The position numbers were made by a program, and so were the translations under genes. A stretch of DNA of 64,000 nucleotides, from NCBI GenBank assembly GCA_958295665.1, contig OY282560.1, positions 149,243,745 through 149,307,744 on the forward strand, written 5' to 3'. The notes below the pieces were generated by a model. The model searched no databases. It saw nothing but the letters and a program-made list of their open reading frames with translations, and was not told the DNA's origin. The stretch comes from Tipula vernalis. Lineage: Eukaryota > Arthropoda > Insecta > Diptera > Tipulidae. How positions within the stretch are numbered: position 1 is the stretch's first letter; the number at the start of each line of letters is the position of its first letter. This document shows positions 9,976 through 21,984 of this stretch, piece after piece.

Positions 9976-11340
9976 GAATTTCCCGTTTTCACGGAAATAT
10001 GTTAATTTTAAATGTAAAGTTCCGAATGTGTACAGCGAATGATAAATCCGGTCTTGACACTTTTGCTGCGAAAAGAATACTTCCAATTGTGACCCTTTGA
10101 TTAGGATCAAAAAGTGTTGCAAGCCATAATGTTATTTTTCTGTAACACCTTTTGAATTTATTGTTGTTAATCGATGGATATAAGTCCCTTTGCCCAGTTA
10201 CGGGTAAGGCGTAGTAAACAGTTTCATCCAAATCCAACATTTTGTACAGCTTCATCAGTTTTTTTTTAATCCATGTCTTCACATCTTCCTCATTGCTAAA
10301 AATGATAAAATCGTCAACATAAATTGCGATTCATCAATATTTTGCCTCCAACGAACTTGAAGTAGGCACAAGGATCATCAGATTGCTATCCATCTTTTGG
10401 TTCCAAATTCTGCTCGCCTGACGACTGGAGCAAACACCTCATTATAATCTATACTCTTCCTTTTATGACTTTTTACCGAGCAATTTGGCCTGTGGCATCT
10501 CGTTTTGTTTTAAATATCCAACTGCAGTCAACGGGGTCTCATCCCTACCGGTAAATCGCATAGTTTCCAAAACTTATTTTCTTGGAGTGAACTATATTCC
10601 TCTTCCATTGCTTGTTTCCAAAAATGTGCACCTGCAGTTGTAAATGTCACACAACTCAGTACACAACTGAAAAAAGCACAACAATTTCATTTTCATATCT
10701 TCGACACCTGTCACTTTCATTCGTGTATCATTTGCAATGACAACTTCATTTGTTGGTGGATTTGAAATTTCCCTTAACAAACTTGCATATGTAACAATCC
10801 GGAATTACCCTGCTGGTTTGAATTTGACTTAATATTTGTATTGTAAGTGCAACTATTTGCCAAATGTTCAAATTTATTACCATTGTAACAGCGCATTTTA
10901 CTAATGTCTGCCATTTTTACTCGTACTGTACAAAGCTTTTATTGCAGTAGTGCCATCTGTCCTAAAGCAGCTTCGCTTTAATTGAATCGGCGGTTATATA
11001 AATCACATCTTAGCTTTCGATGTTCATAATCATTGGCTTGAATTTATCAGCTAAACCGGCTAATAGGATTGTCCCTATCCACTCATCACTCAGATACACG
11101 CCAATATTTCTCAATTTGTGAGAGGTCGATATAATCGAATTGACATATTATTCTACTGAAGCGTAACCTTCCAGAGATGTTGTAATTAGCTTTCGGAAAA
11201 GGTCAACTTTCCGCGTAAGACCAGAGTCCAAGAACGCATTTTCAAGAGCTTTCCAAGCCTCTTGAGCTGTTTTACTTGATCGTTCTTTTGCTTTGAGATT
11301 TTTTGCTTTGTTTTTCAACACACAACCATAACTGTTCGTG
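9976..11340 (-). pseudogene. Copia element C, internally deleted remnant
   Basis: Read on the minus strand from 11340 down. Gag of the UBN2 type: AQEAWKALENAFLDSGLTRKV, then EWIGTILLAGLADKFKPMIM at 11330-11000. A knuckle remnant CYNGNKFEHLANSC lies near 10890. RT then follows: DYNEVFAPVVRRAEF near 10440, a YVDDFIIFSNEEDVK box near 10310, and KKLMKLYKMLDLDETVYY at 10282. The segment ILFAAKVSRPDLSFAVH leads into RNase H near 10050. Protease and integrase are missing and frames change often, so it is a deletion derivative. It abuts the gag of element A on one side and the LTR of copia D on the other. Confidence 0.75.
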
Positions 11341-11506
11341 TTCTAAATATGTTTCTATTCTTGTGATTTATTCAATAGAGGTTTACAAAGGAATGAACAC
11401 AAAAATAAAATGACATTTTGATTTCACTCATACAGTACTACATTGACTTGCGCAAGGCTAAATAAACAATATTGAATTGAAGTAGACAATGCAAATTTTA
11501 ACACTC
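11333..11506 (-). repeat. 3' LTR of copia element D
   Basis: A short (about 174 bp) LTR is inferred. On the minus strand a purine-rich AGTGGGAGTG is followed by a border starting TGTTAAAATTTGC, and the region ends near 11333 (..GAACA). It lies just past the RNase H end of copia D. No matching 5' LTR was found upstream of 15250, so borders rest on the PPT and TG..CA convention only. Confidence 0.5.
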
Positions 11507-11624
11507 CCACTCATTGGTTAACTTCCACAATTCCTAAGCCGCTCATGTTCCTTTGGAAGTTATATCGTGTCAGTGGTTTTGTGAATGCATCCGCCAGCTG
11601 ATCCTCACTTTGGACATAGTCAAT

Positions 11625-12065
11625 TTAAATGATGCCTGACTGATGGAGATCACGTATAAAATTATGCCTCACATCAATATGTTTTGTTCGATGATGCAAT
11701 TCGGGATTTCGTACAAGCCGAATTGTTCTTTGGTTGTCGATGAACAACGGTGTTGACTCCTTCTGTTTATGTCCAATATCCAATAGCAGTTGACGTATCC
11801 AAACTGCCTCTTTGGCCCCTTCGGCTGCGGCCATGTATTCCGCTTCGGTTGTAGACAATGCTACAGTCTGCTGCCGATGACTTCGCCATGTAAAAATGCT
11901 TTGACCAATCAGGAAAACATATCCAGTTGTTGATCGACGACGTTCGATATCTCTTGCATAGTCAGCATCAGTGTAGCCACTTAATTCGAAGGCATTGACT
12001 ATCACGCTTCCGTATATGATGCCATAATTCAATGTCCCTTTCAAATAACGAATGATTCGCTTCAC
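11625..12065 (-). pseudogene. Copia element D: RNase H
   Basis: The 146-codon minus-strand frame shows the classic copia RNase H: LKGTLNYGIIYG, GYTDADYARDIERRRSTTGYVF, VALSTTEAEYMAAAEGAKEAVW, LFIDNQRTIRL, and HHRTKHIDVRHNFIRD near the C-terminus. The catalytic acidic residues are present. It overlaps the RT frame by 4 bp in another phase, which marks a frameshift. Confidence 0.88.
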
Positions 12066-13558
12066 AGCTGCAATATGCTCGGACGATGGATTCTCCAGAA
12101 AACGGCTAACCTCTCCCCTGCATAAGAAATATCTGGTATTGACACTGTCGCTGCATACATCAACGACCCTACTGCCTGTCTGTATGGGAAAATTGGCTCA
12201 TTTGGTTTTTCCGATTTCTTTAACATGACACTTGCATCGACTGGCGTCGATATCGGTTTATCATCAGTCAAATTAAATTTTTCAATGATTTTCCTTATAG
12301 ATGCCGACTGCCTAATACTGATCGTTTTTACATAACAATCAACGTCACCATGTGTTACCTCAAACACATTCTCCAATTTCTGAATCAATGCACTCAGTAA
12401 TTCCCCGTTGCTGGACAGAATCATGCCATCGTCAACATAAAGCAATAAAATTACCCTATCGCCATCAATGATACCATCAAATACACAATTGTCAGCATCA
12501 GATTGTACCAGACCGCAATCAGTTAAAAACACAGTGAACTTCTTGTTCCATGCTCTTGATGCTTGTTTAAGTCCATACAAGCTTTTCTACAATCGACAAA
12601 CTTTTCCACTAGTAGTATTATCCATTCCCTCTGGTACCTCCATGTATATCTCTTCTTCGAGCTCACCTTTCAAGAAAGCAGTTTTTATGTCAAACTGCAC
12701 TATTTCCATGTCTTCGGCTGCCGCAATCGCCAAGACCGTTCACACTGAATCATATCGGACGACAGGCGAAAAAGTTTCACCATAATCAATCCCTGCATGT
12801 TGGGAATACCCTTTTGCGACCAACCTCGCCTTATATCTCAGTTGTTCGCTATGTGGTTGCATTTTAACTTTAAAGACCCATTTGCAACCAACAATATTAC
12901 GATCATTTGGTCGGTCGACCAAATACCATGTGTTATTCTTCTCGAGTGCTTCAAGTTCGTCGCTCATTGCTCTCAACCATTTCTCTGAGTAATCTGACTG
13001 AATTGCCTCCTTGTACGTTGGTGGCTTGTCCATGATTGCTGAGTAACTAAATTCATCCGCATATTTTCTCGGAGGATTGATCACTGGACGCAATGCATAA
13101 TTTGAAATTCCCGAGTTGGGGTTTACTGGCCTCCCTGTTTTGACCGTCTTTGTTTCATCAAATTCATCTGCATTAGGTACAAGCCAAGTCTCTCTTTCAC
13201 GCATTACAGACATGCTCTTTTCCTCATCAGATTCAACCCAATACTGCACCATCTCGTCCTGCATATCGTTTTCGTTGAACTTCACATCACTACTGATGAA
13301 CACGTTTTTCGATTCCACATCATACAAACGGAAATTCTTTGTTGTCGGCTCATAACCAACGAGATGAAGTTTTCGTGTCTTCGCATCCCATTTTTTTCGA
13401 CCTATTTGTTTCGGCACTAATGCAAATCCTACTGTGCCGAAAACTTTCACTTTGACTTTGTGTCGTCTCTGAATTTCGTGTGCTGCATGATCTATTCCAG
13501 AAATAGAGAGCCGTTCGTACCGCTTCTGGCCACAACATTTTATCGAGACCACTTGCAA
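12062..13558 (-). pseudogene. Copia element D: reverse transcriptase (RVT_2 type)
   Basis: Minus-strand frames 13558-12740 and 12580-12062 are in the same phase and are separated by stops near 12738 and 12588. The first carries the integrase-RT linker and RT start: PTYKEAIQSDYSEKWLRAM, ALEKNNTWYLVDRP, VGCKWVFKVK and YSQHAGIDYGETFSPVV. The second carries YGLKQASRAWNKKF and the catalytic LLLYVDDGMILS. Ty1/copia RTs have exactly this order. Two stops inactivate it. Confidence 0.88.
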
Positions 13559-13947
13559 TCAACATTGCACGCGCTGTCTCGTTCGATGAAACCATTTTGC
13601 TCAGGTGTGTACAATGCAATACGTTCAATAATAATGCCCTTCTTTGATAACAATGTCTGTACATCTGTATTAATAAATTCCGTTCCGTTATCACATCGAA
13701 TGTACTTCACCTGATTTCCAGTAGCATTCTTCACCATCGGCAAAAATACCTTAAAAATTTTGAAAACATCAGATTTGTGCTTCATGAAATAGACATACCT
13801 GAAGCTCGTAACCTCATCCTTTAGAAGCAAAAAATAGAAGGTTTCACCGATTCCAGTCTCGTTCATCTTTCCACACACATCAACATGAATGTACTGTCCC
13901 TTCTCCCCATTACGAATATTGCTTGATAAATGTGATGTTTTCTTCAT
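13350..13947 (-). pseudogene. Copia element D: integrase core
   Basis: Minus strand 13947-13540 shows the integrase core: YIHVDVCGKM (first Asp), IRCDNGTEFINTDV (second Asp) and TPEQNGFIERD (Glu), as in Ty1/copia elements. A frameshift near 13680-13560 moves the end of the domain (MLIASGLDKMLWPEAVRTALYF) to the overlapping frame 13694-13350. All three catalytic acids are visible. Confidence 0.85.
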
Positions 13948-13956
13948 TTTTCCATA

Positions 13957-14142
13957 TTAACATTCCTCACAAAAAAATGGTTTTTCGTCCGAAAAATGTA
14001 TGCCGTCGACACTTTTACTGTTGCTTAATTTTTTAATTGTTGTCACATTAATATGGCCTAAACGACGATGCCATTGTTGCAGAGAAGCTGAGCTGATTGA
14101 ACAGACATATGCATGCTCATTCTGTTTCATTCGAAAAGCCAT
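13957..14142 (-). pseudogene. Copia element D: GAG-pre-integrase zinc-binding segment
   Basis: A 61-codon minus-strand piece with LQQWHRRLGHINVTTIKKL and PFFCEEC, the H-X-H and C-X2-C arrangement of the segment just before the copia integrase core. Stops on both sides, in the same phase as gag, separate it from gag-protease and from the core. Confidence 0.8.
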
Positions 14143-14193
14143 TCGAATTTGATTTCTTGCGTCTTTGAAACCAAACGCTCTTGTTGCACCATC

Positions 14194-15250
14194 TCAATCC
14201 AATATTTTGCAGTGATCACTATGAATCACTATTGAAAAACCCTGTGCCGTTGCCGACGCAGTTGCAAACAGATTTTGTTTTAAACCAGGTACGTATTTAA
14301 CGTCTTCAAGTCGTATTGGAAACCATTTGCCATTGCACCAAGCTTCCAAACATATTGTGCCAAAACCACTAATTTTTAGACGTTCATTATTTGCAATGGT
14401 AACGTAGCAATCACCTTCAATACACTTTAAATCACTGAACCATTCTCGTCTCGATGTCATGTGCCTCGATGCGCCTGAGTCCGCCAGCCAAACATCGCCA
14501 TAATTAGCCGAAATAACATCACAAACCGCAGCCGTAAAAGCCATTTCGCTTGACTCCCTCTCCTCCGATGAAGCACCACCTCTGTTGCGCCTTGGACACT
14601 CACGCCGCCAATGACCCACCTCCTTACAAAAATTGCATCTCGAATTCCTCTTCAACTCCTCAATGGACGCGTTTGGCTTCTTACCCACTCCGCGAGACTT
14701 TGCATAAAAAGCTTCCTTTTTTAATTGATCTTCTTCCAATTTCAAGCGGGGCAATAAATTATCTAACGAGCGACCTTCTTTCACATTGTACCACACCGTA
14801 CGAAAATTCTTAAACTTCAAGGAGAGGTTGCTGATGATTCTCGTCATTTTGATATTTTCGGACAATTTCTCCCCTTGATCTTCAATTTCAGCTGCCAACA
14901 ATGAGCATTTCGATACATATGCCACTACCGAATCCTCCTCAGTCATTTTCAGTGAAAAATATTGCTCATACAAATTCATAATTCTAACCTCACTTTTCAC
15001 CTTGTGTAAATTTTCAATTTTTTTGTAAATTTCTTTTGATGTTGTACAGCCTAAAATGTGGTTTGCTTGGTCTTCATTCATTGAAGCAAGCAATATCGAT
15101 GTTGCCTTGCCATCTTGCTGCATCCATTTCGGTTTTTCGTCTTTTTCATTTGGCATTAAAGTTTCACCATTCACTACGTCCAGTGTGTTTAAACCAAAAT
15201 ATAAAAAAAAATTCATAACAACAGCATTCTGGTGAAATTGAAATAAAACC
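14194..15250 (-). pseudogene. Copia element D: gag and protease
   Basis: The minus-strand frame (first ATG at 15216, 340 codons) reads as a copia gag: ILLASMNEDQANHILGCTTSKEIY, YFSLKMTEEDSVVAYVSKCSLLAAEI and LLPRLKLEEDQLK, followed by the knuckle CNFCKEVGHWRREC. Protease follows with DVWLADSGASRHMTSR; the DSG triad is the copia form. Homologous sequence seems to extend upstream of the first ATG, so the 5' end is truncated and no 5' LTR is visible. The frame ends at a stop before the integrase segment. Confidence 0.85.
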
Positions 15251-15815
15251 TTACTACAATTCGTTTGGTCATTAAGTCAATATACATTATATAGATGGCA
15301 GTGATGGCCGTAAAAATTTGGTAAAATCGTACCAAAAATTATCACCTGTGGCAATTTCAGGTTCAAAAATTGTAAGAAAAGCAAATAAATTCACAAAATA
15401 TAGGAACGTGTGATAATTTTGTGATTAAATATTTTTTTTTTCGTATTTTTCTGTAAGAATTTTAGACATCTTACGTACACTAGTAAAACTAAAAATAAAT
15501 TTAGCCAGTATTATTTTAATTCGGCAGAGCCAACTTTGATGTATTTTTCAAAATGAAAGTTCGAAAAATTTATTTTAGACATAATTTAATTTTAATATTT
15601 GGATATGAGTGAAAAGCTATACCACTAAAAAAGCTTCTAAAAAATACGTTATGCTGACGAATAAAAAACTAATCTTATTTTTTACTTTATACAAAAAATT
15701 TGATGATCAAGTTTTAAATGCCAATGTTAAATAATAAAATAAATCTTATAACTTAACACTAACCATTTTCAATTAAGTTTTACACAATATACAAGTGTTC
15801 AGCAAAGGAGTTTCA
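15251..15815. other. AT-rich stretch, no gene seen
   Basis: No coherent reading frame, LTR or repeat was recognised here. The 5' LTR expected for copia D is absent from this interval. Confidence 0.5.
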
Positions 15816-16560
15816 ATGGGAATTTTTGCGGCAATCGCAAAGACTTTTTCACAGAAGCTGAGAAAACTATAGCTACATTTATTGGTTAGGTTAACAAACA
15901 TATCGATAATTTAAATAATGCCACTAAATTTTCAACAAATAGTGCTTTGGAAATTCGATGGAAAAATGGCAATACCTTATTGTTTTACGTTCTAATAACT
16001 TCTCATCTCGTGTATGCAAAAATCTTAAACTTATTTGTTTTTAAAATTTGAAATCATCCAACCTCAGTGGCTATGAACATTCAAATGCTATTAATTTGTT
16101 GCAACAAACGTCATCTACACCACTTAAAGAAGCTGATGCAAACGAACTTTGATGAAGAGCTTGATTTAGAAAACAGTGGAAGGTGCAATGCGGAAGTTTG
16201 ACTACATCAGATATGTTTGAAAAAGATTTAAAGAAAATGTTTAATACATTTTTCAAACATTTTAAATGGAAAGCGAATGTATTGACAAAAATGATTTCCA
16301 TAATATTTCAAAAGCAAAATTTCTCCTGACATTGTGAATCTCACAAAGATGAAATCATGAAATTCATTGTCAGAGTTTTGATCAGATTTACCGTTAAAAA
16401 TTTTAATAATTCGCTTAAGGACAAAAATATCAAAAATAAAATATTGAAAGTTATACCAAATAGTAAGTATTTAAATAAAAAAGTGAAGAGAACCAATATT
16501 TCCAGTAACAGCAAAAACTCTGAGAAAAAATATCTGTAGATTTGAAATAAATAAATATAC
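15816..16560 (+). pseudogene. Unassigned decayed coding region
   Basis: The plus strand holds patches that look like a once-coding region broken by stops: FEKDLKKMFNTFFKHFK near 16215, and an open stretch at 16357-16539 with KFIVRVLIRFTVKNFNNSL and then a lysine-rich run. The last block resembles the basic C-terminal ends of some DNA-transposon transposases (P/THAP-like), but this is a weak impression. No catalytic motif was identified. Confidence 0.3.
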
Positions 16561-16564
16561 ACAA

Positions 16565-17580
16565 AACATTTCTTTAATTGGTGCTAAGAGTTTACTTATT
16601 AGCCGACTTCTAAATTATCATCCTACCCTATTTAAATTTGCGCCCTCAGCACGAATTAAGCCTAAATCGAGCAACAATTCTGTGATTTATTTTTTTCTCA
16701 TTGCTTAATTCACCTAACAAGTGATTTTGATTAATCTTCAACTCGAGCTGGTATTCAAGTACACCCAGTCTTTTTCTTGTTACTAAACCCACATCAGTCT
16801 GATATGTTAATATTTCACAGAAAATAAATTTCACTTGTTGTTGTCTATAAGCAATTATTTGTATTCTGCCAGAACCATCTTGATGTAAATAGAGCCGGCA
16901 TGTGAAAAATGAACTTAAAATATGGGACATAGAAACACTAAAAAATTTTATTTATTTTCATAGAGTTTGTATGAAAAAACGCGATTTCGATTGACCATAA
17001 AACATGAATAAAAAGTTAAACTCAATTCACAAACAACTCAATGTCAAAGTCTCCGGAAATAATCAAAAGTAAATAGCTAAGGGAAATTAAATTAAAAAAT
17101 AGTCTACAACAATAACAATATGTATTAGAAAGAGAAAATTCAATTTAATGATGTCATGATTTATCCACATCTACAAAAACAAAAAATCAAAACAATCTAG
17201 CATGCTTCGCAAATTCAAAATAACAATACTGCCGTGCTAAGAAAAAAAAGTCACAAGCGCCAAAAGTCAAAAAATGGGTTAGGGTCATATTTGGATTCTG
17301 CGAACAAATATCTACTTGTCTGCTCTTTTAAAATGCCAAATTTGCTTTATTATATTTACTAAATTTTGTTTATAGACAAAAACAGTGCAAAGAGGTAAGA
17401 GACGAAGAAATGCAATAGCGTAAGCGCGACTCGTGTGGAATGGGTGTATATGAAAGATTTTATTGTAACGGAAAACAAAATTATTTATTTAAAAAATGAG
17501 AAACGTCAATAATATATTTTTATTCAAGGTTATTAGAAATACTAAATCTAGTATCTTTGAAATTCATAATGATGAGTATT
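16565..17580. other. AT-rich stretch with one unrecognised 94-codon frame
   Basis: A minus-strand frame (16930-16646) encodes 94 residues with CRLYLHQDGSGRIQIIAYR and VTRKRLGVLEYQLEL. It looks protein-like rather than random, but no family was recognised. The rest shows nothing coding. Confidence 0.3.
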
Positions 17581-17582
17581 CA

Positions 17583-17767
17583 AGGTGCGTACATGCTCCA
17601 ATTCTGGTGAAAAAATGTACACCACGAAGCTAGCTAAATAGTATAATTTTTAGTTAAAATTGGTTACCCTGGTAAACTTTTTGTTCTAGTTGGAAATAAT
17701 TCAACTCATGCAGCTAACTTCGTGGTGCACATTTTTTCACCAGAAATGTATAGCATGTACGCAGCTT
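17583..17767. mobile_element. Fold-back MITE (about 185 bp hairpin)
   Basis: The left arm (17583-17633) and right arm (17711-17767) are inverted copies. Both hold the segment CTGGTGAAAAAATGT and a block around CCACGAAG with GCTAGCT or GTTAGCTG, and the outer ends share GCGTACATGCT. The loop is about 75 bp. The structure fits a miniature inverted-repeat element or a palindromic relic. No clear target duplication was identified. Confidence 0.65.
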
Positions 17768-18311
17768 CATAGCTATATAATACCCACATAATGTTTTGTG
17801 AAAATGAAAATAAAACATAGCTAGCTATTTAAAAAACATAAGTCGCAAAAAAAAAATTTAAAAACAAACGAAAAATGCGTTTGTGTACCATTCAAGGTTA
17901 TTTATTCGTTCCATTATTATTCATTCTACTCTACTTGTATAAAAACATGCCGCCGATTGTCGCGCTCTTCTCTTTAAGTGAGGTGAAATTACAACTTTTT
18001 TTTTAGTTTTGGTGATAACTCTACTCTATATACTCAAAGGTTTTAGGTAATAAAAATTATTTGTCCAAGTTACAAACCATGTATCGAATATAAACTTTAA
18101 AAGGTGACATCTACAGATAAAGTTGGAAAAATAATGATATTTTACAGTTGAATACCTGAATTTGAATAAATTTATATAGAGTTTTAGTTATCGTGGTTAA
18201 TAATAAACTGTAAGCAGTAAAAGTTGGCAGACTCTTAGTTTTTGTTTTGACCACTCAAACGCGAAATAGCTGAAGATGTTGAATAGACTTTTTTTTTTTA
18301 TTATATACTAC
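17768..18311. other. AT-rich stretch, no gene seen
   Basis: Nothing coding was recognised between the MITE and the LTR of element E. The first AOX exon was looked for here without success. Confidence 0.45.
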
Positions 18312-18502
18312 TGTCATGTGAAGCCAGCTTTAAAAGTATAAAAGGTACTCTTTTATAGTTTTGACAGTAGTTTGTTAGGTTAGAGTTTTTCCTGTACACG
18401 AACAGACACATGTAATTCTAAATATTAATAAAGAATATTATTCCACACTTATTATTTTAATCTACAAACAATATCTTGTTTAGAAACACTAAACATAATA
18501 TA
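18312..18502 (+). repeat. 5' LTR of gypsy element E
   Basis: About 190 bp starting TGTCATGTGAAGCC, with an AATAAA-type signal near 18427. It is directly followed by a primer-binding site TGGCGACGAGGATTT (about 18504-18518), the form found in K02A2.6-like Ty3/gypsy elements. No second LTR remains because the 3' end of E is truncated, so the borders are approximate. Confidence 0.65.
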
Positions 18503-18549
18503 CTGGCGACGAGGATTTATATTCACGAATTATTTCCTCCATAAACAAA

Positions 18550-19640
18550 ATGGATAAAGAGCAATTTGAACAATTTGTGGAATTGATCATCCGGAATAAC
18601 GCCGCGCTTATGGAAATAGTAGGACAAGTGATACGGGGACAAAATCGAGATACAGATACCCAACAACAAACTCCGCAAAACTTAGATGAAAAGGAAGTTA
18701 GAGAAATTAAAAAAATTTTGAAATGCGAGCGATATGTCGCATCTTCAACATCATCGGCAGAAAATTTTGTGGATGCCTTCGAGGCGCAATGTCGCATGGT
18801 AGGACTTAATTGTTCCAACACAGAACTATACGTGAACGCAAAACACGATTTATTCTTGTGTTCAATGTCACCGGACACTCATCACGAACTTAAAGTGTCT
18901 TTTACGGATGCCACCACACCGTTCGAACAAAATACATACAAAACAATAATCGATCGTTTCATTAATTTGTATTTTGTATACACACAATCAATGTCAATTA
19001 CGCGATCGTTTCGCAACTGGCATTCGTCATCAACATGCCGAAATCGAACTTCGACAGAAATGCCCGGATCTGAAAACAACAGGTACAGTCAGAAACGCTG
19101 CAAATGAAGAAATGGAGACGATGGGCGAAGTGACATTTAAAGAAGTTTTCGAAGTGGTGCAATCACGAGAACGAGCAGAAAACGACGTATTAAAACCCAA
19201 TGCAACAAACAGAAATCAAGAAAGTGTTAATAAAATACACGGAAAAAAAATATCGAAACATGGAAACACAAACACTACACAACGTTCACAAAAATTATAC
19301 GCAAATCATTGCAAACGTTGCATTAAAGAGAGACACACAAACGACAGTACGTATCCAGCAACAAATGTGATATACCATTCGTGCAGGCGAAGTGGTCACT
19401 ATGCGTCATGTTGCATTAAAACGGGCATAGCACAAATTTATCAACAACAAAAAAACAGTGAATATACCACAACTGTAACACCCACCAAAGGTGATCCACG
19501 TAAGTTGGGAAACATTCACAAAATGGTAGCAACGTTCACAGCTGACAGTAACAGCAATAACAGTGATGATGGCAGTTACGGGAATATTATGGGTCGTGAT
19601 TTATTATTTACGAATAAAGGAATGCTTTTTCTATTTTAAA
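18550..19640 (+). pseudogene. Gypsy element E: gag
   Basis: Starts at the ATG 31 bp after the primer-binding site. Frame 18550-19107 gives ENFVDAFEAQCRMVGL and LYVNAKHDLFLCSMSP, typical of K02A2.6-like gag. A frameshift near 19000 moves the reading to 18974-19639, which continues with GEVTFKEVFEVVQSRE and a Cys/His-rich nucleocapsid region (CKRCIKERH, CRRSGHYASCC). Sequence homology to the element stops about 19640, where foreign sequence begins; E resumes near 23290. Confidence 0.75.
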
Positions 19641-20111
19641 ATACGTTTATTCATTTTACTTTCTTTTACTCTAGTAAAATAAAGTATAGTAATCATGAAA
19701 ATTTTGGACCTTGAGATTTTTAGAGATTTATATGTTTTGAGGTCCCCTGAGTCCGAAAAAGTGGGTTTCGAAATGGTGTCTGTCTGTCTGTCTGTCAGTC
19801 TGTCAGTCTGTCAGTCTGTCTGTCTGTCAGTCTGTCAGTCTGTCAGTCTGTCTGTGTCCTCTCTACAGCCCAGATGGTTTAACCAATCGAACTGAAACTT
19901 CAGATTTAAGCTTTTTTGATAAATTGGGAGGTCCCAGTGAATTTTATTCCAAATCGGCTAACCGGAAGTGGCCACTCCCTTGGCCCAGAAAACTTATTTT
20001 GCAAATATCTTAAAAAGTATAAGGTTTACAAAAAACTACTAATTGCAAAATGTTTCCAAAAATAAAATAAAAAATTAAAAATTAAAAAAAAAAAATTAAA
20101 AAATTTAAAAA
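19641..20111. other. Non-coding insert sequence with microsatellite
   Basis: This lies between gag of E and the pol end of element F. Apart from the TCTG repeat at 19776-19856 and an A-rich tract at 20060-20140, there is a block around 19857-20000 that reads like a dispersed repeat, but it has no recognised family. It may be the 3' UTR or LTR of element F; no partner copy exists to confirm it. Confidence 0.4.
19776..19856. repeat. (TCTG/TCAG)n microsatellite
   Basis: About 80 bp of tetranucleotide units: TCTG alternates with TCAG, uninterrupted apart from those A/T variants. Confidence 0.9.
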
Positions 20112-21790
20112 TTAAAAAAAAAAAATTAAGAAAAAATAAAATTTCTCAAAATTCTCTGTTCGTAAAAGAAAGTCGTGTGTTGGCCACACCTCCATTTTTT
20201 GCTTAGTTTTCATTGGAGCTGATGCATTTGTTGCAGTGGTCGACGATGTAGTACCTGGTTGAGTTTTTGACGTATCTGGTACTGTTCCTGTCATCAGTGT
20301 TGCTGTTTGTTCCGCGTTATGTGGAATAAATGCTGCTTTCAAACGATCAACCGAAATTTTTTGTGTTGAATTGCAATTTTTAATCACAAAATACTTGGCA
20401 AAACGTTTTATTTCATATGGTCCTGTATATGGGCATTGTAATGGTGGACGTACGCTGTCATTCCTCACAAATACGTGTGTGCACCTTTTTAAATCTTTTT
20501 GCAAGAAAATTTTTGTGTTATCGTGATGAGCGGTTGTCGTAGGTCGCATAGTGGAAATAAGTCTTCGAAACGTTTTTACGAATTCAGATTCACTTTGCTT
20601 GTCCTTGGTTGAGTTAAAGTATTCTCCAGGGATGCGAAGCGTTTGCCAATAAACCGAAGTTCTGCCGGTGATGCTTTGATGTCGTCTTTGTGTACAACTC
20701 GTAATCCTAATAGAATCAGTGGCATTAGATTGGTCCAATCATTATTTTGATGACACTTGATTGAAGTTTTTAACGTTCTGTGCCACCCTTCGACAATCCC
20801 GTTCGCTTGAGGATGATATGGCGTAGTTTTCAAATGTTTAACGCCCAGTGTTTGATTAATTTCTCTGAATATTTGTGACTCAAATTGACGTCCCAAATCG
20901 GATGAAATCTTAATAAGAACCCCAAAATACTGTATCCAGCCCGAGATGGGGTGTCTGGCAACTGTTTCGGCTGTGATATCCTCTATATTAATTGCGGTAG
21001 GCCATCTACTGAACCGATCAACGATGGTCAAACAATACCTGTTCCCAGCTGAAGGCGGCATGGGTCCTATTATGTCGATGTTAATATGCTCGAATCTGGA
21101 ATTTGGCTGTACGTAGTTCGATATCGCTGATTTGTTGTGGCGAGTAGTTTTCGAAAGTTGACACTGAATGCATGTCCTCACGTATAACTGGCAATCCTTA
21201 TTTATCGCCGGCCAAACGAATCGATCACAAAACAATTTTTGGGTACCACGAACCCCTGGGTGGGTTAATTCGTGTAATTTTTTGATGATTTGTTGGCGAT
21301 ATTCCATCGGGGCGAATGGGCGAATACGAATTTGTGAAGAATCACAATAAATTTGTATATTTGTATCCGGCATGGTGAAGCGGCTCATTTGCAAGAATAT
21401 ATTCTTTGAATTCCCATACAGTATTGATTTTAATTCTGAATCATGGTGTTGCGCTGCTGCCAGTTTCTCGAAATTGACTTCGTCCGTTAAATTTATCACG
21501 TTAATTCTTGACAGTAAATCAGCCACATTGTTATTCGGACCGATAATATGACGAATGTCAGTCGAAAATTGACTGATGTAGTCGAGTTGCCTAATTTGCC
21601 TCGGCGTTAGTGGTTCTTTCTTTTGTTGGAATGCGAATGTAAGCGGTTGGTGATCAGTATAGATACAACATTTTCCTCCTTCCAACATGTGACGGAAATA
21701 TTTCACAGCCTGATAAATGGCAGTCAACTCTCTATCGTAGGTGTGTCGCATTTGTTTGGTTTCTGATAATTTTTTTGAATAGAAACCCAA
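20112..21790 (-). pseudogene. Gypsy element F (CsRn1 type): RNase H and integrase
   Basis: Minus-strand frames 21790-20576 and 20738-20112 overlap in different phases, marking one frameshift near 20640. The first encodes RNase H (YTDHQPLTFAFQ, ADLLSRINV), the zinc-binding region (ELTHPGVRGTQKL, CIQCQLSKTTRH) and the integrase core with Asp in INIDIIGPMPP, Asp in KISSDLGRQFES and Glu in NGIVEGWHRTLK. The second encodes the C-terminal part (CTHVFVRNDSVRPPLQCPYTGPYEI, KISVDRLKAAF). The wording closely parallels the intact pol of element G, so F belongs to the same clade. Confidence 0.85.
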
Positions 21791-21984
21791 AAGCTGAAGC
21801 TCACTTCTGTTTACAGATTGGTTTAAATATGCGCCAACGGCATGGTTTGACGCATCCGTAAATAAAATTAGGTCTGCGTTGCTTACCGTTGAATTAATTA
21901 GGACATTTTTACATAGTTGAAAAGCTATAACTGCCTCTTCCGACCACTCAATTGGTGTTTGATCATTTTTTTTGTTTCCAATAA

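Noticed and set aside
19776..19856. TCTG repeat as a CRISPR or coding repeat
   Set aside because: It is a simple tetranucleotide microsatellite without spacers.
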